Shown in pieces: positions 9,036-16,878 of a stretch of 64,000 bases of DNA. Numbering within the stretch: position 1 is the first letter of the stretch; every line of letters begins with the position of its first letter. The stretch covers positions 1,054,001-1,118,000 of the forward strand of contig NZ_SWFP01000001.1 in NCBI RefSeq assembly GCF_005869225.1, in the 5' to 3' direction. The DNA is from Dyadobacter bucti (GTDB lineage Bacteria > Bacteroidota > Bacteroidia > Cytophagales > Spirosomataceae). Made by a program: the position numbers and the translations under genes. The notes beneath the pieces are model-generated. The model worked only from the letters and a program-made list of their open reading frames with translations. It was not told the origin of the DNA and did not search any database.

Positions 9036-10046
9036 ATGAAAAACAAAATGCCGTATCTGATACTGATGTTACTGACGGTCCATGCCGCTCAGGGACAAGT
9101 GACTTACTGGGCGGATATTTTAAATAATGGTTTCAAACAGGCTACAATTGTCCAACCCTCCGACTACGAAGGCAGCGTAACCTGTACGATTATCAGGAAA
9201 CTGCCAGCTGAAAAAAGTCAAAAAGCTGTTTTGTACGTGCATGGCTTCAACGACTACTTTTTTCAGGAAGAAATGGCAGACCGTTTTATCAGCGAGGGGT
9301 TCAATTTTTATGCTGTGGATCTGCGTAAATATGGAAGGTCGTGGCTGGGACACCAGAAACTGAATAACATGCGCGACCTGTCGGAATACTTCCCGGATAT
9401 CGATACTGTTCTGCACACAATTAAAAGCGAAGGTGCTTCCAAAATTCTTTTAAGCGGTCACTCCACCGGCGGTCTGATCGTTTCCCTTTATGCCAATGCC
9501 CGAAATGGAAAAGAAATGTTTGACGCGGTGTTGCTGAACAGTCCTTTTTTTGATCTGAATGCAAAATCAATGCTTAAGAAATCGGCGATCAATTATATAG
9601 TGAAACGTGCCGAAAAACATCCTGAGACAACAACAGATTCAGGAATCAGCGCATTATATGGAGAAAGTCTGCATAAGGATTTTCATGGCGAGTGGTCGTA
9701 TAACCTCAGCTGGAAACCTGTTGAAGTACCTCCGGTTAATTTTGGCTGGGTCAAAGCTATCCATGACGGACTGCTTAAACTCTCGCAGGGTTTAGAGATC
9801 AACAAACCAGTGCTGGTTTTGCATTCCGCAAAATCAGTTGATGAAAAAAAATGGAGCGAAGCCATGTTTGGTGGAGACGCCATACTCAACGTCGACGAGA
9901 TCGCACGACAGGCCAAAAACATCATCGGTCCGTATAGTATCCAGTCGATCCCCGGCGGCATGCACGATCTGATACTGTCACGTAAGCCCGTCCGAGATGA
10001 CGTTTACACTACCATTTTCGATTGGGCCAGAAGAACTGTTAAGTGA
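9036..10046 (+). CDS. Secreted alpha/beta hydrolase (serine aminopeptidase S33 / monoacylglycerol lipase-like)
   Basis: This 336-residue protein starts with a short signal peptide (KMPYLILMLLTVHAAQG). The alpha/beta-hydrolase fold is shown by the oxyanion segment LYVHGFNDY (67-74), the strand VDLRKYGRSW (94-103) and the nucleophile elbow SGHSTGG with Ser143. The last His is in GGMHDL near residue 308. Such proteins hydrolyse esters or lipids; the substrate is not evident. The gene ends only 10 bases before the first REP-like hairpin. Confidence 0.88.
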   Translation: MKNKMPYLILMLLTVHAAQGQVTYWADILNNGFKQATIVQPSDYEGSVTCTIIRKLPAEKSQKAVLYVHGFNDYFFQEEMADRFISEGFNFYAVDLRKYGRSWLGHQKLNNMRDLSEYFPDIDTVLHTIKSEGASKILLSGHSTGGLIVSLYANARNGKEMFDAVLLNSPFFDLNAKSMLKKSAINYIVKRAEKHPETTTDSGISALYGESLHKDFHGEWSYNLSWKPVEVPPVNFGWVKAIHDGLLKLSQGLEINKPVLVLHSAKSVDEKKWSEAMFGGDAILNVDEIARQAKNIIGPYSIQSIPGGMHDLILSRKPVRDDVYTTIFDWARRTVK

Positions 10047-10056
10047 TTGCGAAATA

Positions 10057-10192
10057 GCGCGAAGCTCCAGCTTCGCGCCGCCTATTTCGAGGCCTCCGGC
10101 CGCCTGTGTACATCGCAGGGCCGGCCGGAGGCCTTGGAATAATTAGCACGAAGGCCACCTTCGCGCTAACGAACCGGAGAGCTTCGCGCTGG
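10057..10192. repeat. REP-like palindrome cluster upstream of the RAYT gene
   Basis: Three hairpins lie in a row. Arms GCGCGAAGCT (10057-10066) and AGCTTCGCGC (10069-10078) are perfectly complementary with a CC loop. AGGCCTCCGGCC (10090-10101) pairs perfectly with GGCCGGAGGCCT (10123-10134). TTAGCACGAAGG (10143-10154) pairs with CCTTCGCGCTAA (10158-10169) with one mismatch. GAGGCCTTGGAATA and CCTTCGC-CTAAC motifs recur after the transposase gene, as expected for REP/BIME units mobilised by a RAYT. Confidence 0.8.
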
Positions 10193-10200
10193 CAAAAAAA

Positions 10201-10249
10201 TACGTTACTTTTCTCAGGATGGTACGTCCTAAGTAGAAAAGTAAACGTA
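10201..10249. promoter_or_regulatory. Inverted repeat running into the RAYT start codon
   Basis: Bases 10201-10214 (TACGTTACTTTTCT) and 10235-10249 (ends in ACGTA) form a long stem with one bulged A, enclosing a smaller AGGA/TCCT pairing. The right arm ends at the A of the ATG at 10249. In RNA it would occlude the start of translation; in single-stranded DNA it could be a recognition hairpin. Its role is inferred. Confidence 0.5.
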
Positions 10250-10776
10250 TGTCAGAAAAATACAGATTTTATGAAGGCGGATTATTCTTTGTTACAATGA
10301 CCGTTGTCGGCTGGATCGACGTCTTTACAAGGCATGCCTATGCAGATGACATCATCAAAAATCTCAATTATTGCATCGATCACAAAGGATTGGAAGTCTA
10401 CGAATTTTGTATCATGTCCAATCACATACATCTGATCTGTGCCGCCAAAGAAGGATATGTTGGGAAAATCATCAGGGATTTCAAGAGTTTTACAGCCAAG
10501 GAAATCATCCGGCTGATTCAGGAAAACCCGCGGGAAAGCCGGAAAGAATGGCTGCTTTACATGTTCCGTTATTTTGCAAAAGGTAGCAGTCCAAAGTGTG
10601 AATTTCAGTTCTGGCAGCACAAGAACCATCCTATTTGGCTCGAATCAAACAAATTTATCAATCAAAAAACTGCGTATATCTGGAACAATCCTGTGAAGGC
10701 CGGAATCGTCAGAGAGCCTCAGCATTACATTTACAGCAGTGCAAATCCCGATACAAAACTGAAAATCATTTGTTAG
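10249..10776 (+). CDS. REP-associated tyrosine transposase (RAYT, Y1/TnpA_REP family)
   Basis: The 175-residue protein is a Y1 HUH nuclease: the metal-binding HUH motif is SNHIHL with His59 and His61, and the catalytic tyrosine is probably Tyr143 in AYIWNNPVKAG, followed by the usual Y-S-S end (161-164). Lengths and motifs match the RAYT branch related to IS200/IS605 TnpA. The gene is full length and is flanked on both sides by REP-like palindromes, which is the defining context of these domesticated single-copy transposases. It would nick and join single-stranded DNA at REP hairpins. No target-site duplication is expected for this family. Confidence 0.92.
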   Translation: MSEKYRFYEGGLFFVTMTVVGWIDVFTRHAYADDIIKNLNYCIDHKGLEVYEFCIMSNHIHLICAAKEGYVGKIIRDFKSFTAKEIIRLIQENPRESRKEWLLYMFRYFAKGSSPKCEFQFWQHKNHPIWLESNKFINQKTAYIWNNPVKAGIVREPQHYIYSSANPDTKLKIIC

Positions 10777-10854
10777 CGAGCTGGCAGGCAACCTTCGCAC
10801 TAACAAAATCGGCCAGAGGCCTTGGAATAGTCCGTCCGAACGTATACGTTCGGA
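10772..10854. repeat. REP-like palindromes downstream of the RAYT gene
   Basis: A hairpin of GTTAGCGA (from 10774) with TTCGCACTAAC (to about 10804) resembles the third upstream unit. GAGGCCTTGGAATA near 10816-10829 repeats the end of the second upstream unit. A perfect 20-base palindrome sits at 10835-10854 (TCCGAACG-TATA-CGTTCGGA), ending 35 bases before the next gene. Confidence 0.72.
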
Positions 10855-10889
10855 CTATCATTTCGTTCAATTTAAATCTTTCACAGAAA

Positions 10890-11519
10890 ATGCAGATCAG
10901 CGATCTTAAAATACTTTTCTTCGATGTGGGTGGCGTGCTGCTTACCAATGGCTGGGGACATGAATCCAGAATGCTTGCAGCGGAAAAATTCGGCCTGGAT
11001 TACAAGGAACTGGATACCCTTCATAATTTCATTTTCAATGTATACGAAATCGGCAGCATAACGCTTGACCAGTATCTCGATACCGTCATATTTAATCACC
11101 CGCGGGATTTTGTCCGGGAAGATTTCAAGGAATTTATGTATGCCCAGTCCGTGGAGCTGCCCGGTATGCTCGCCTGGCTGAAAGAATGGAAAAAGGACTG
11201 CGGCTTCCGGATCATTTCTATTAACAATGAGGGAAAGGAACTGAACGATTACCGCGTTCAGAAATTTAAGCTACATATTTGCTTTGATGCGTTTATCTCA
11301 TCCTGTGAAGTAAAAATGCGCAAACCAGACCCGGGAATTTTTCATCTGGCGATGGGCATTGCGCAGGCTACGCCAAGTCAGTGCGTTTATTTCGACGATC
11401 GTATAATGTTTGCAAACACCGCCAAAAAACTTGGAATCAGGGCCTTTCACCATACCAGTTTTGAGTCTACCAAAGAGATACTGGAAGGTCTGAAGAAGGA
11501 ACGTTTTGAGCGGGATTGA
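10890..11519 (+). CDS. HAD-superfamily phosphatase (YihX/HAD-IA-like)
   Basis: Starting at the ATG 10890 gives 209 residues and a standard N-terminus; the frame stays open through the upstream repeats but that part has no homology. Motif I is FFDVGGVLL with nucleophile Asp12; the second Asp of the usual DxD is Gly, as in YihX-type members. Motif II is ISINNEG, the conserved Lys lies in EVKMRKPDPG, and motif IV is VYFDDR. A small helical cap lies between. It probably dephosphorylates a sugar phosphate or other small metabolite in the cytoplasm; the substrate is unknown. Confidence 0.88.
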   Translation: MQISDLKILFFDVGGVLLTNGWGHESRMLAAEKFGLDYKELDTLHNFIFNVYEIGSITLDQYLDTVIFNHPRDFVREDFKEFMYAQSVELPGMLAWLKEWKKDCGFRIISINNEGKELNDYRVQKFKLHICFDAFISSCEVKMRKPDPGIFHLAMGIAQATPSQCVYFDDRIMFANTAKKLGIRAFHHTSFESTKEILEGLKKERFERD

Positions 11520-11556
11520 GCTTTACTATTTTTTACCATTTTAAAAACACACCATT

Positions 11557-12342
11557 TTGAACCAGATTGAAAGAATGCAGGAGAAAATCGAGCCGCTTCG
11601 GCAGCAGATTATCAACCACAAAGTTTATTCAGTTATTAATGACGTTGAAGACCTCCAGGTTTTCATGCAGTACCACGTTTATGCAGTCTGGGATTTTATG
11701 TCCCTTTTGAAATCGCTGCAAAACAGCCTGACGTGTACAAGTGTCCCCTGGTTCCCTAAGGGTTCAGCTGAGACAAGGCACCTTATCAATGAAATAGTAG
11801 CCGGTGAAGAATCCGACGTTGATATGAATGGTGAAAGAAAAAGTCATTTCGAAATCTACCTGGAAGCTATGAACCAATGCGGTGCCGACACGATGCAAAT
11901 CGAAAAATTCCTGTCAGTGTTAACAAAAACTGGTAATCTCGACCAAGCTTTCCGGGATTCCGGAACACCCGAAAAGGCCCGGCAGTTTGTGAATTACACT
12001 TTCGACATGATCGGAACCAATAAGGATTATGTCCAGGCCGCCATTTTTACCTTCGGCCGCGAGGATCTCATACCCGGAATGTTCCACGCAATTATCAATG
12101 ATATCCACAGGAATTTTCCCGGGAGCATTTCTATTTTCAAGTATTATCTTGAAAGGCATATCGAAGTCGACGGCGATCACCACAGCCATCTTGCATTACA
12201 GATGACATCGAACCTTTGCGGAGAAAATGAAGAATTCTGGGCCGAGGCTGAATTGGAAGCTTCGAAATCTCTTCAAAAACGAATAGAACTATGGGACGGG
12301 GTTTACGAAGAAATTACGGCCAGGAAAGCTGTTTTAAGATAG
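11557..12342 (+). CDS. DUF3050 protein (haem-oxygenase-like helical fold)
   Basis: This 261-residue protein matches the DUF3050 family along its length: HVYAVWDFMSLLKSLQ near 46-61, VPWFPKGSAETRHLINEIV, GEESDVD, SHFEIYLEAMNQCGA, and a C-terminal HIEVDGDHHSHLA. The conserved His/Glu pattern suits a metal-dependent oxygenase-like fold, but the reaction is unknown. The frame begins with TTG at 11557; the first ATG is seven codons in (11575) and is also plausible. It follows the HAD gene by 37 bases and probably shares its transcript, which ends in the terminator at 12353. Confidence 0.82.
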   Translation: MNQIERMQEKIEPLRQQIINHKVYSVINDVEDLQVFMQYHVYAVWDFMSLLKSLQNSLTCTSVPWFPKGSAETRHLINEIVAGEESDVDMNGERKSHFEIYLEAMNQCGADTMQIEKFLSVLTKTGNLDQAFRDSGTPEKARQFVNYTFDMIGTNKDYVQAAIFTFGREDLIPGMFHAIINDIHRNFPGSISIFKYYLERHIEVDGDHHSHLALQMTSNLCGENEEFWAEAELEASKSLQKRIELWDGVYEEITARKAVLR

Positions 12343-12350
12343 CTGCTTCC

Positions 12351-14885
12351 TCACCAGCCAGCCCCTGCTTCATAACCGGTGCTGGCTGGTTTTTGCCTTT
12401 TCAACTCTACAGCTCTGTCCAGCATATCCGTACTCTGAATAATTTTATTTTTGAGATAATAGGGATAATCGGGGTTTTCACTCAGGAATGCTTTCGAGAC
12501 AGCAGCCGCTTCTTTGGAGGAATGCCCGGCAAAAGTATTGTGCAGCCAGCGTCCCGGAAAAAAAATGTCCCCCGTCAGCTGTATCTCCTGCAATATATTG
12601 AGCGACGGACGAAGATATTTTATTGCAGACGCCGCCCGTAAAGGATGGTGCAGATATGACAGCGCAGTGAGTACCCATGTTTCTTTTTCACGGTTTTCAG
12701 GTTTTTTCAAAGATTGAAAAAAAGCATCCCTTTCAGCCGGATCGGCACTTAATGCAGGAATAACGAATTGCATCCCTGCCTTTCTGTCGGGGTTCTTTGT
12801 ATTTTTCAGTTGCTCTTCCAGAATTAATTTTGTGTTCCCCGGGCTTTTCAATGCCAGTTCATACGCGAGGCTGATTTTATCATCTTCCGATAACACGAGG
12901 CCCTTCACCTCTAAATTTCCGTCCCACAATGATTCCATTTTCACGAGTCCGTCAGGACTTTGGGCTATACTTTTAAATGCCCGGAAATAAGAAGTTTTGA
13001 TTCCCTTGTCCTTCGTTCTTTCCAGCAATCCCCAAAGGCTGTTTTCCGCATCCGTCTGCAGTTCCTTTCTGCTTTCTTCCGTCAAAAAAAGCCACCAAGC
13101 CGTTTGCAGATTACCCAGCAGATAATCCACCAGGAGAGGGTTCTGCTCTTTTGGTAAAGTTCTGAGAATGTCCGAAACCAAAACATCCGGGTGCGGGCCT
13201 GCTCGGCGTAAAAACCCTTCCCAGATACTCACAAGCACAGAGCCCCGAAAAACCGGATTCGACAGTAAAGTATCCTTTTTTTGCGCATAATTTCTGACAA
13301 AATAGCTTTTGGCCGCACTATCCATTTCAAAATAGCCATATCCGGTACCGTCGGAATTCGGGAAATTCAGTAGCAAAGAATCCACCGCAATTTTCCCCAG
13401 CACCAGCTTTTGTTGCCAGATCCTGCCCGACACAGCATCCTTTTTTTGCTGAATGCTATCGCCTACCACCAGATATTCGGGCATTCCCGGTGTTTTTACC
13501 CAGACGGTACTCCATTCGGCAATATTCAGCGGTGTCTTTTTATCAATAATCCCTATCAGATCATCCCATCTTGCATTACCAAAAGCATACGTTTTCAAGT
13601 ATTCCCGCAAACTTTCCTGCATCAGCATATGGCCGATTTTCTTTTCCAGCTGACGCATCACAATCGGTGCTTTCATGTAAATGATAGCCCCATATAACGT
13701 CCCTGCATTTTTTAGATTTTCCAGATCTTGTAGTATCGGATTGGTTCCGGCAGTCCGGTCTACCTCATAAGCATTGGGATAATGTGCCAGAAGAAAGCGA
13801 AGGTTATGGTTGATCCGGGGAAAATTGGGATGCACGATTTTGGCGGCCATAAAATTGGCAAAAACCTCCTTCAGCCAGACATCGTTAAACCAGTCCATCG
13901 TCACCAGATCGCCAAACCACATGTGCGCCGACTCATGCGCTATGACACTGGCCCGCGCCATTTCCTTGTTCACCGACGCATTTTCATCCAGAAAAAGCGC
14001 CGACTCATTATAAAAAACTGACCCGGGATGCTCCATACCTCCGTACTGAAAAGATGGGATCAGTACAAAATCGAACTTCTCAAAAGGATAGGAAACCGAC
14101 GTATAATCTTCCAGCCAGGAAAGCGCTCTGGCATGAAGGTTGAAAATGTGCTTACGGTTCCGCGCCACTTTCGTGCTGTCGGTTTCCCGGTAGTACATCG
14201 TCATGTTCCGTCCTTCAATAGATTCGGATGTTTTAAAAAACTTCCCGGCAGCGAAGGCAAAAAGATACGAACTGATGGGCTTTGTCTTGCCAAACTTGTA
14301 AATACTTCTGCTACCGTCGGCAGTTTTTGAAAGCAGCCCGCCGTTCGAGACGGCCTCCCAGGTTTCCGGTGTTTTCAGGGTAAGTGAATAGGTGGCCTTC
14401 AAATTAGGTTGGTCGAATAACGGAAAACAGGTCGACGCCCGGTCGGGCACAAAGAGGGTGTACAAATACTCCTCGCTGCGGTTCAGAGAAAGGTCTCCGG
14501 CAATGAATCGGATCGAAATCGTATTCTTTCCTTCTTCCAGGTTCCTGGGATCAATAATAATGTGTTCATTTTCAAACGTATAAGATATTTTCTCACCAGA
14601 CAATTCAACAGAAATCAGCTGTTTCCGGTCCGCGCTGAAATCAAGGACAACGGGACGGTCTTGGGACTTAAGAACAAAAGAGATCTGCTCTTGCCCTGTT
14701 ATTCTCTCATTTTTCCCGGCTGGTATATCCAGCTCGATTTCATAGTGAATGCTGTCAATTGATTTCTTTCGTTCTTCATTCAGGCTGAATGAAACACCTT
14801 TTTCGGGAGTTTGATACCGGGCCTGCTTACAGCCGAAACAAAACATCATGCAGCCCGAAAGCAGCAAAAAACAATAATTCTTCAT
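12351..14885 (-). CDS. M1-family zinc aminopeptidase, lipoprotein
   Basis: From the ATG at 14885 the protein has 844 residues; the open frame extends 27 codons further without a signal sequence. The N-terminus is a lipoprotein signal with cysteine candidates at LLSGC (Cys12) and CFGC (Cys19). The catalytic site is HESAH (317-321) with the third zinc ligand Glu340, 18 residues on, within WLKEVFANF. The exopeptidase motif, normally GxMEN, reads GGMEH at 282-286, with His in place of Asn. The C-terminal half is the helical ERAP1-like/HEAT region. It should trim N-terminal residues from peptides at the cell surface or periplasm. Confidence 0.93.
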   Translation of the reverse strand: MKNYCFLLLSGCMMFCFGCKQARYQTPEKGVSFSLNEERKKSIDSIHYEIELDIPAGKNERITGQEQISFVLKSQDRPVVLDFSADRKQLISVELSGEKISYTFENEHIIIDPRNLEEGKNTISIRFIAGDLSLNRSEEYLYTLFVPDRASTCFPLFDQPNLKATYSLTLKTPETWEAVSNGGLLSKTADGSRSIYKFGKTKPISSYLFAFAAGKFFKTSESIEGRNMTMYYRETDSTKVARNRKHIFNLHARALSWLEDYTSVSYPFEKFDFVLIPSFQYGGMEHPGSVFYNESALFLDENASVNKEMARASVIAHESAHMWFGDLVTMDWFNDVWLKEVFANFMAAKIVHPNFPRINHNLRFLLAHYPNAYEVDRTAGTNPILQDLENLKNAGTLYGAIIYMKAPIVMRQLEKKIGHMLMQESLREYLKTYAFGNARWDDLIGIIDKKTPLNIAEWSTVWVKTPGMPEYLVVGDSIQQKKDAVSGRIWQQKLVLGKIAVDSLLLNFPNSDGTGYGYFEMDSAAKSYFVRNYAQKKDTLLSNPVFRGSVLVSIWEGFLRRAGPHPDVLVSDILRTLPKEQNPLLVDYLLGNLQTAWWLFLTEESRKELQTDAENSLWGLLERTKDKGIKTSYFRAFKSIAQSPDGLVKMESLWDGNLEVKGLVLSEDDKISLAYELALKSPGNTKLILEEQLKNTKNPDRKAGMQFVIPALSADPAERDAFFQSLKKPENREKETWVLTALSYLHHPLRAASAIKYLRPSLNILQEIQLTGDIFFPGRWLHNTFAGHSSKEAAAVSKAFLSENPDYPYYLKNKIIQSTDMLDRAVELKRQKPASTGYEAGAGW
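12353..12396 (+). terminator. Terminator for the HAD-DUF3050 unit, inside the 3' end of the opposing gene
   Basis: ACCAGCCAGC (12353-12362) pairs perfectly with GCTGGCTGGT (12381-12390), followed on the plus strand by TTTTT. The hairpin lies inside the last codons of the convergent aminopeptidase gene, so the coding sequence and the terminator share bases. Confidence 0.75.
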
Positions 14886-15069
14886 GAAAACCTGGTTGGG
14901 TACGGAGCGATATTTTGCATAAATACTAAAATAAAAGATATTTGAAACGCTCCGGAAGGTTTTCACAACAAAACAACCTGCAAAAGAGTATTTACAAAAA
15001 TCGCCGGCCTTATATAATCCGCACCGGAAGTCCGACGGTCATAGAAAAAACATTAACTAACTTCAAAAA

Positions 15070-15861
15070 TTGAAAATGACCAGATTTTTTGTTCGCATAA
15101 AAAACATCGCATACTTCCAGGCTATCCTGATCACCGTTATAGCGGGCTCGGCCAGCGCACAGGTCGGCGTCGGCGTTAAGGCCCCGAAAGGTGCCGAGGT
15201 GTATCTGGACGGCAGCCGTAAAATGCTGGATGACAAATGGCAATACTGGGAAGGCCCGCGCTTTTCGGCCAAACCGCCCATCAAATGGACAGTCGTAAAA
15301 GACCCTGCCGGCCCCGGTACCGTTATCAATTGCAACGATCCCGCTTCGGCAGGAGGATTGTATGGTTCGGCCGATATTGTTACCAAAAAGGAGTTTAAGG
15401 ATTTCCGTGCGCATGTGGAGTTCTATATCACTAAAAAGGGTGGTAACAGCGGTGTTTATCTTCAGAACAGGTATGAAATACAGGTGCTGGACGGTGACAC
15501 TACGTCCCACGGCATGGCAGCGATCATCAACGAAACCAAGTCGCCTTATTATGCCTACAATGGTATCGGAAAATGGAATTCCTATGACATTCTTTTCCGT
15601 GCGGCTCGTTTCAAAGACGGTAAAATCGTTGAGCAGCCTTTGGTTACGCTTTATTTCAACGGGAAAAAAGTACATACCAACCATGCTATCAGCCAGGTAT
15701 GGGGAGGCCCCAACTCCGGCATCGACGGCGGCAACAATGGCGGCAAAGGCATTACCGACAAGCCCGGCGGTCTGAAACTGCAATCCGAAGGACACGACGT
15801 ACTCTACCGGAATATCTGGATCAAGGAAATGGAACTTGACAAGCCGGATACCAATTTCTGA
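15070..15861 (+). CDS. Secreted DUF1080 (3-keto-disaccharide hydrolase-like) protein
   Basis: The 263-residue product has an N-terminal signal (helix YFQAILITVIAGSASAQ, cut near residue 30). The body is a concanavalin-like jelly roll of the DUF1080 family: DFRAHVEFYI, GNSGVYLQNRYEIQVLDG, YAYNGIGKWNSYDI, and the terminal GLKLQSEGHDVLYRNIWIKE. DUF1080 proteins are implicated in breakdown of 3-keto-glycosides and in carbohydrate binding; which applies here is not visible. The gene is alone, divergent from the M1 peptidase, and ended by its own terminator. Confidence 0.9.
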   Translation: MKMTRFFVRIKNIAYFQAILITVIAGSASAQVGVGVKAPKGAEVYLDGSRKMLDDKWQYWEGPRFSAKPPIKWTVVKDPAGPGTVINCNDPASAGGLYGSADIVTKKEFKDFRAHVEFYITKKGGNSGVYLQNRYEIQVLDGDTTSHGMAAIINETKSPYYAYNGIGKWNSYDILFRAARFKDGKIVEQPLVTLYFNGKKVHTNHAISQVWGGPNSGIDGGNNGGKGITDKPGGLKLQSEGHDVLYRNIWIKEMELDKPDTNF

Positions 15862-15885
15862 TCATACACTCAAAACCACTATGCA

Positions 15886-15920
15886 GCCTGGCCACGTAAC
15901 CTGTGGTCAGGCGTTTTTTT
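15886..15920 (+). terminator. Rho-independent terminator after the DUF1080 gene
   Basis: GCCTGGCCAC (15886-15895) pairs with GTGGTCAGGC (15903-15912) with one G-T wobble, followed by seven T residues on the plus strand. Confidence 0.85.
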
Positions 15921-15999
15921 GTTGACAAAAACGCTGCGCCGGTCCTAAATAATTCGCATATATTGCTTGTCTGCGATAAAATGAGCATATTAGTGACAT

Positions 16000-16878
16000 A
16001 TGGAGCACAGAGTTGTATTCGATTTTTCAGTAACATTCTCCAATGGCGGAGGAATCCAAGGCCAGGATTTCCGGCTGGACATAGAAGGGGAAACGATTTC
16101 AGACTCTGTCCTCGCAGATTATATTGTCCAGGATCTGAGGCTCTTGATGGTCGAAAAAGTCGATATCCTGAACAAACATTATATACGGGAAAAGCATAAA
16201 CGCAAACCTGCAAGTGCCGGCACGCTGGTCGATCTGAGTCATACGATCTTCAATGGCCTGGTTACCTACAAGGGACTCCCCGCTCCTATAATCTGCGACT
16301 ACCTCAGCCGCGAAAACTCCGCCGGGAAATACGAAGAAGGCACAACTTTCCAGATCGGCAAAATTGAGATGGTCAGCAATACCGGGACTTACATCGATTG
16401 TCCTTTTCACCGGTTCGAACACGGCAAAGACCTCTCGCAAGTGGGGCTGGAAGCTTTTGCCAATATTGAGGCCATTACAGTGAATGCCATCGGTTCCAGG
16501 GAGATCGGTCCTGAATATTTTATAAATCTTGACATACAAAACAAAGCAGTTCTAATAAGAACAGACTGGTCTGAAAATTGGAATACGGACGCTTATTTTG
16601 AAAATCATCCGTTCCTTAACCAAAAAGCCGCTGAATTTTTACGTGACAACGGAGCCAGGCTGGTCGGTATTGACAGCCATAATATCGATGACACCAGCGG
16701 TAAAGGCCGCCCCGTACATACCATTCTGCTGGGCGCGGAAATCCTGATCGTTGAGCACCTTTGCAATCTCAGTCAACTACCCGAAAACAATTATTTTTTT
16801 AGCGCCGTGCCTCCCAAATTCCGGGGCGTGGGAACATTTCCCGTGCGGGCCTTTGCCACCTTACCCATAACCAAATGA
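16000..16878 (+). CDS. Cyclase-family (kynurenine-formamidase-like) metal hydrolase with extra N-terminal domain
   Basis: The 292-residue protein has two parts. Residues 1-65 form a small separate domain (FSNGGGIQGQDFRLDIEG, ending VDILNKHYI). Residues 75-292 are the cyclase domain of bacterial kynurenine formamidase/isatin-hydrolase relatives: VDLSHTIFNG, the metal motif NTGTYIDCPFHRFEHG (HxGTHxDxPxH in most members; here Thr-Tyr-Ile-Asp), DWSENWN, GIDSHNIDD, and the final glutamate in AEILIVEHL. The usual His of GTHxD is replaced by Tyr. Predicted to hydrolyse an amide or ester in the cytoplasm. The stop overlaps the next start by four bases (ATGA), so the two genes are cotranscribed. Confidence 0.85.
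   Translation: MEHRVVFDFSVTFSNGGGIQGQDFRLDIEGETISDSVLADYIVQDLRLLMVEKVDILNKHYIREKHKRKPASAGTLVDLSHTIFNGLVTYKGLPAPIICDYLSRENSAGKYEEGTTFQIGKIEMVSNTGTYIDCPFHRFEHGKDLSQVGLEAFANIEAITVNAIGSREIGPEYFINLDIQNKAVLIRTDWSENWNTDAYFENHPFLNQKAAEFLRDNGARLVGIDSHNIDDTSGKGRPVHTILLGAEILIVEHLCNLSQLPENNYFFSAVPPKFRGVGTFPVRAFATLPITK

Noticed and set aside
10635..10889. N-terminal extension of the HAD phosphatase back to 10635
   Set aside because: It would run through the transposase end and the REP palindromes; HAD motif I begins 12 residues after the ATG at 10890, the usual distance.
15010..15795. Long open frame (261 codons) on the minus strand
   Set aside because: It lies antisense to the DUF1080 gene, has no family motif or signal, and its composition follows the opposite-strand codon pattern.
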